DNA of 6,779 nt from Chryseobacterium sp. (GTDB lineage: Bacteria > Bacteroidota > Bacteroidia > Flavobacteriales > Weeksellaceae), in the NCBI GenBank assembly GCA_003248755.1, contig QFQW01000128.1:1-6779 (forward strand), written 5' to 3'. Position numbers and translations under genes: made by a program. The notes under the pieces are model-generated. The model saw only the letters and a program-made list of their open reading frames with translations, had not been told where the DNA came from and searched no databases. How positions within the stretch are numbered: position 1 is the stretch's first letter; each line of letters opens with the position of its first letter. Shown here piece after piece: positions 6,052-6,779 of the stretch.

Positions 6052-6182
6052 GCACAACGTTTTGGGTATTGCCGAAGGCGGGGAATTTTAGCACAAAAGT
6101 TTAATCGAAGAACGAATGTTGAACTTTGCACAAATGCCCAATCGAAGCCATTCAGCCCCGCTTTTGGCAATACCTTGTTAGC
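6052..6182 (-). repeat. attC1, cassette recombination site
   Basis: The site is 131 bp. R'' is GCTAAC (6182-6177) and R' is GTTGTGC (6058-6052), crossover at 6058/6057. The arms TATTGCCAAAAGCGGGG and the complement of TATTGCCGAAGGCGGGG pair over 17 bases with G:T steps, while the spacer between R and L is four bases longer on one side, giving the unpaired central spacer of an attC hairpin. R'' cannot be tested against its cassette start because cassette 1 is cut by the window end. Confidence 0.88.
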
Positions 6183-6191
6183 AGAAGTTTT

Positions 6192-6752
6192 TTAAAAGTC
6201 TCTAATTTCATCGAACCAATTATTTGCTGTTTCAGGAGATATATTCAGTTTAGATGTTTCAACTAACTGAATAATTGCAATTCCAGTGTCTTCTCTTTCT
6301 TCCGTTTCTATATTTGGTAATTTATTTATGATTTCAATAAGTCCAACAATTGATGTTTTAACTTCGTTTTCGGTCTTGGCTTTGGCAATTTCTTTCAAAG
6401 CTGTTTTATATGCTTTAGTTGCAATTTTTGCATTTTTGGGCTCCCAATTTGTAAAAGGAATTCCGTATTCTGTTGTAAACCAAATAGAACTTCTCAATTT
6501 AGAAACCGAAGAGTAATCTAATTCTTTTTCCTTTGTTAATTGCTTCAATTCTGCATTTAATCTTTTTCCTGTTATCTCATCAATATTCCAACCGATAAAA
6601 GACTTAAGATTAGTCCAAGAATTTAGAGGTGGAAAATTTTCCAAGTTTGGGGCATATCTTATTCCTAAACGCTCTAAGTTCTTAAAGTCCTTTAAACAAC
6701 TTACATTTGTAATATTTCCTGATAGGTTTAAATTTTTTAAATTAGGTAATTG
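6192..6752 (-). CDS. leucine-rich-repeat protein, 5'-truncated (cassette 1)
   Basis: About 187 C-terminal residues remain. The first about 50 are leucine-rich repeats (LPNLKNLNLSGNITNVSCLK, then FKNLERLGIRYAPNLENFPP, then WTNLKSFIGWNI), a curved protein-binding scaffold. After about residue 65 follows a mostly helical tail with KNAKIATKAYKTALKEIAKAKTENEV, ending NNWFDEIRDF, which is not recognised. There is no credible start: the frame is closed by TGA just above 6755, and the TTG there coincides with a fold-back junction. Beyond 6756 the opposite strand reads SLYLSGNI, another leucine-rich repeat in inverted orientation, so the gene is interrupted rather than naturally short. The TAA stop lies nine bases before R'' of attC1, so this is the gene of the first visible cassette. 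The binding partner is unknown. Confidence 0.8.
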   Translation of the reverse strand, partial: QLPNLKNLNLSGNITNVSCLKDFKNLERLGIRYAPNLENFPPLNSWTNLKSFIGWNIDEITGKRLNAELKQLTKEKELDYSSVSKLRSSIWFTTEYGIPFTNWEPKNAKIATKAYKTALKEIAKAKTENEVKTSIVGLIEIINKLPNIETEEREDTGIAIIQLVETSKLNISPETANNWFDEIRDF

Positions 6753-6778
6753 CAATCACTTTACTTATCAGGAAATAT
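6712..6778. repeat. inverted repeat, fold-back of leucine-rich-repeat coding sequence
   Basis: Two perfect 13-base arms (6712-6724 and 6766-6778) face each other around the palindrome ATTGCAAT (6749-6756). Each arm encodes LSGNI, one on the minus and one on the plus strand, with LQ preceding on both. This is what an inverted template switch inside one repeat gene would leave. Confidence 0.7.
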
Positions 6779-6779
6779 C

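Larger units (their letters stand above)
725..6182 (-). mobile_element. integron-like gene cassette array (attC1 to attC7)
   Basis: Seven related palindromic sites separate minus-strand genes, and every site lies directly after a stop codon. The inferred crossover (G^TT in R') gives complete cassettes at 6057-5281 (777 bp), 5280-4637 (644 bp), 4636-3154 (1483 bp, two genes) and 3153-1989 (1165 bp). The next two are less well bounded because attC6 has lost its GTT. In each of cassettes 2 to 6 the first bases of the cassette are complementary to R'' of the attC at its own end, as required if the cassette was once a closed circle. No tyrosine recombinase is seen. Cassettes read away from attI in known integrons, so attI/intI would lie at higher coordinates. 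The alternative is a family of dispersed palindromic repeats, but these would not obey the R''/cassette-start rule. Confidence 0.85.

Noticed and set aside
725..6182. The palindromic repeats as a CRISPR array, MITEs or simple intrinsic terminators
   Set aside because: Spacing is gene-sized and irregular, there are no target-site duplications, no U-tract follows the stems, and the R''/cassette-start match is specific to integron cassettes. A side role as transcription attenuators is not excluded.
6753..6755. TTG as the true start of the leucine-rich-repeat gene
   Set aside because: It lies in the fold-back palindrome directly after an in-frame stop and would start in the middle of a repeat unit.

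Overview
The window looks like a stretch of a Bacteroidota (Flavobacteriia/Sphingobacteriia-like) genome. The DNA is AT-rich, Shine-Dalgarno sequences are hardly visible before the starts, and the gene content fits (Imm70-type immunity protein, small ECF sigma factor with a membrane partner, Tat-exported intradiol dioxygenase, lipoprotein). The phylum call is inference from style and content, not from a marker gene.

The dominant structure is an array of gene cassettes of integron type. All real genes lie on the minus strand. Each complete one is followed, 0 to 35 bases after its stop, by a 100-136 bp imperfect palindrome built like an integron attC site: an outer R''/R' box pair ending in AAC...GTT, an unpaired spacer, an inner L''/L' arm pair, and a variable terminal loop that holds a second inverted repeat. 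The strongest evidence is the cassette rule. The bases that complete R' of one site (the start of the next cassette) are complementary to R'' of the following site, not to R'' of the same site. This holds perfectly at three successive junctions (7/7, 9/9, 9/9) and nearly at two more (6/7, 9/10). Only cassettes that were once circles would produce this.

Reading in the direction of transcription (6779 down to 1): cassette 1, a 5'-truncated leucine-rich-repeat protein; cassette 2, an unknown acidic protein with a C-terminal DEEHGLEI motif; cassette 3, an Imm70-like immunity protein; cassette 4, two genes, an ECF sigma factor and a four-helix membrane protein; cassette 5, a Tat-exported intradiol dioxygenase with an extra C-terminal domain; cassette 6, a CPBP-family membrane protease; cassette 7, a frameshifted small gene; cassette 8, a lipoprotein. 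The attC sites after cassettes 6 and 7 are eroded, so the low-coordinate end looks like the older end.

The genes do not form a pathway. They look like independent adaptive functions (immunity, signalling, envelope, detoxification), each with its own recombination site, as expected of an integron or of a cluster of attC sites lacking an integrase (CALIN). No integrase or attI is present. If one exists it should lie beyond position 6779. The extreme right end carries a fold-back of leucine-rich-repeat coding sequence, which may be an assembly artefact or a real inversion.
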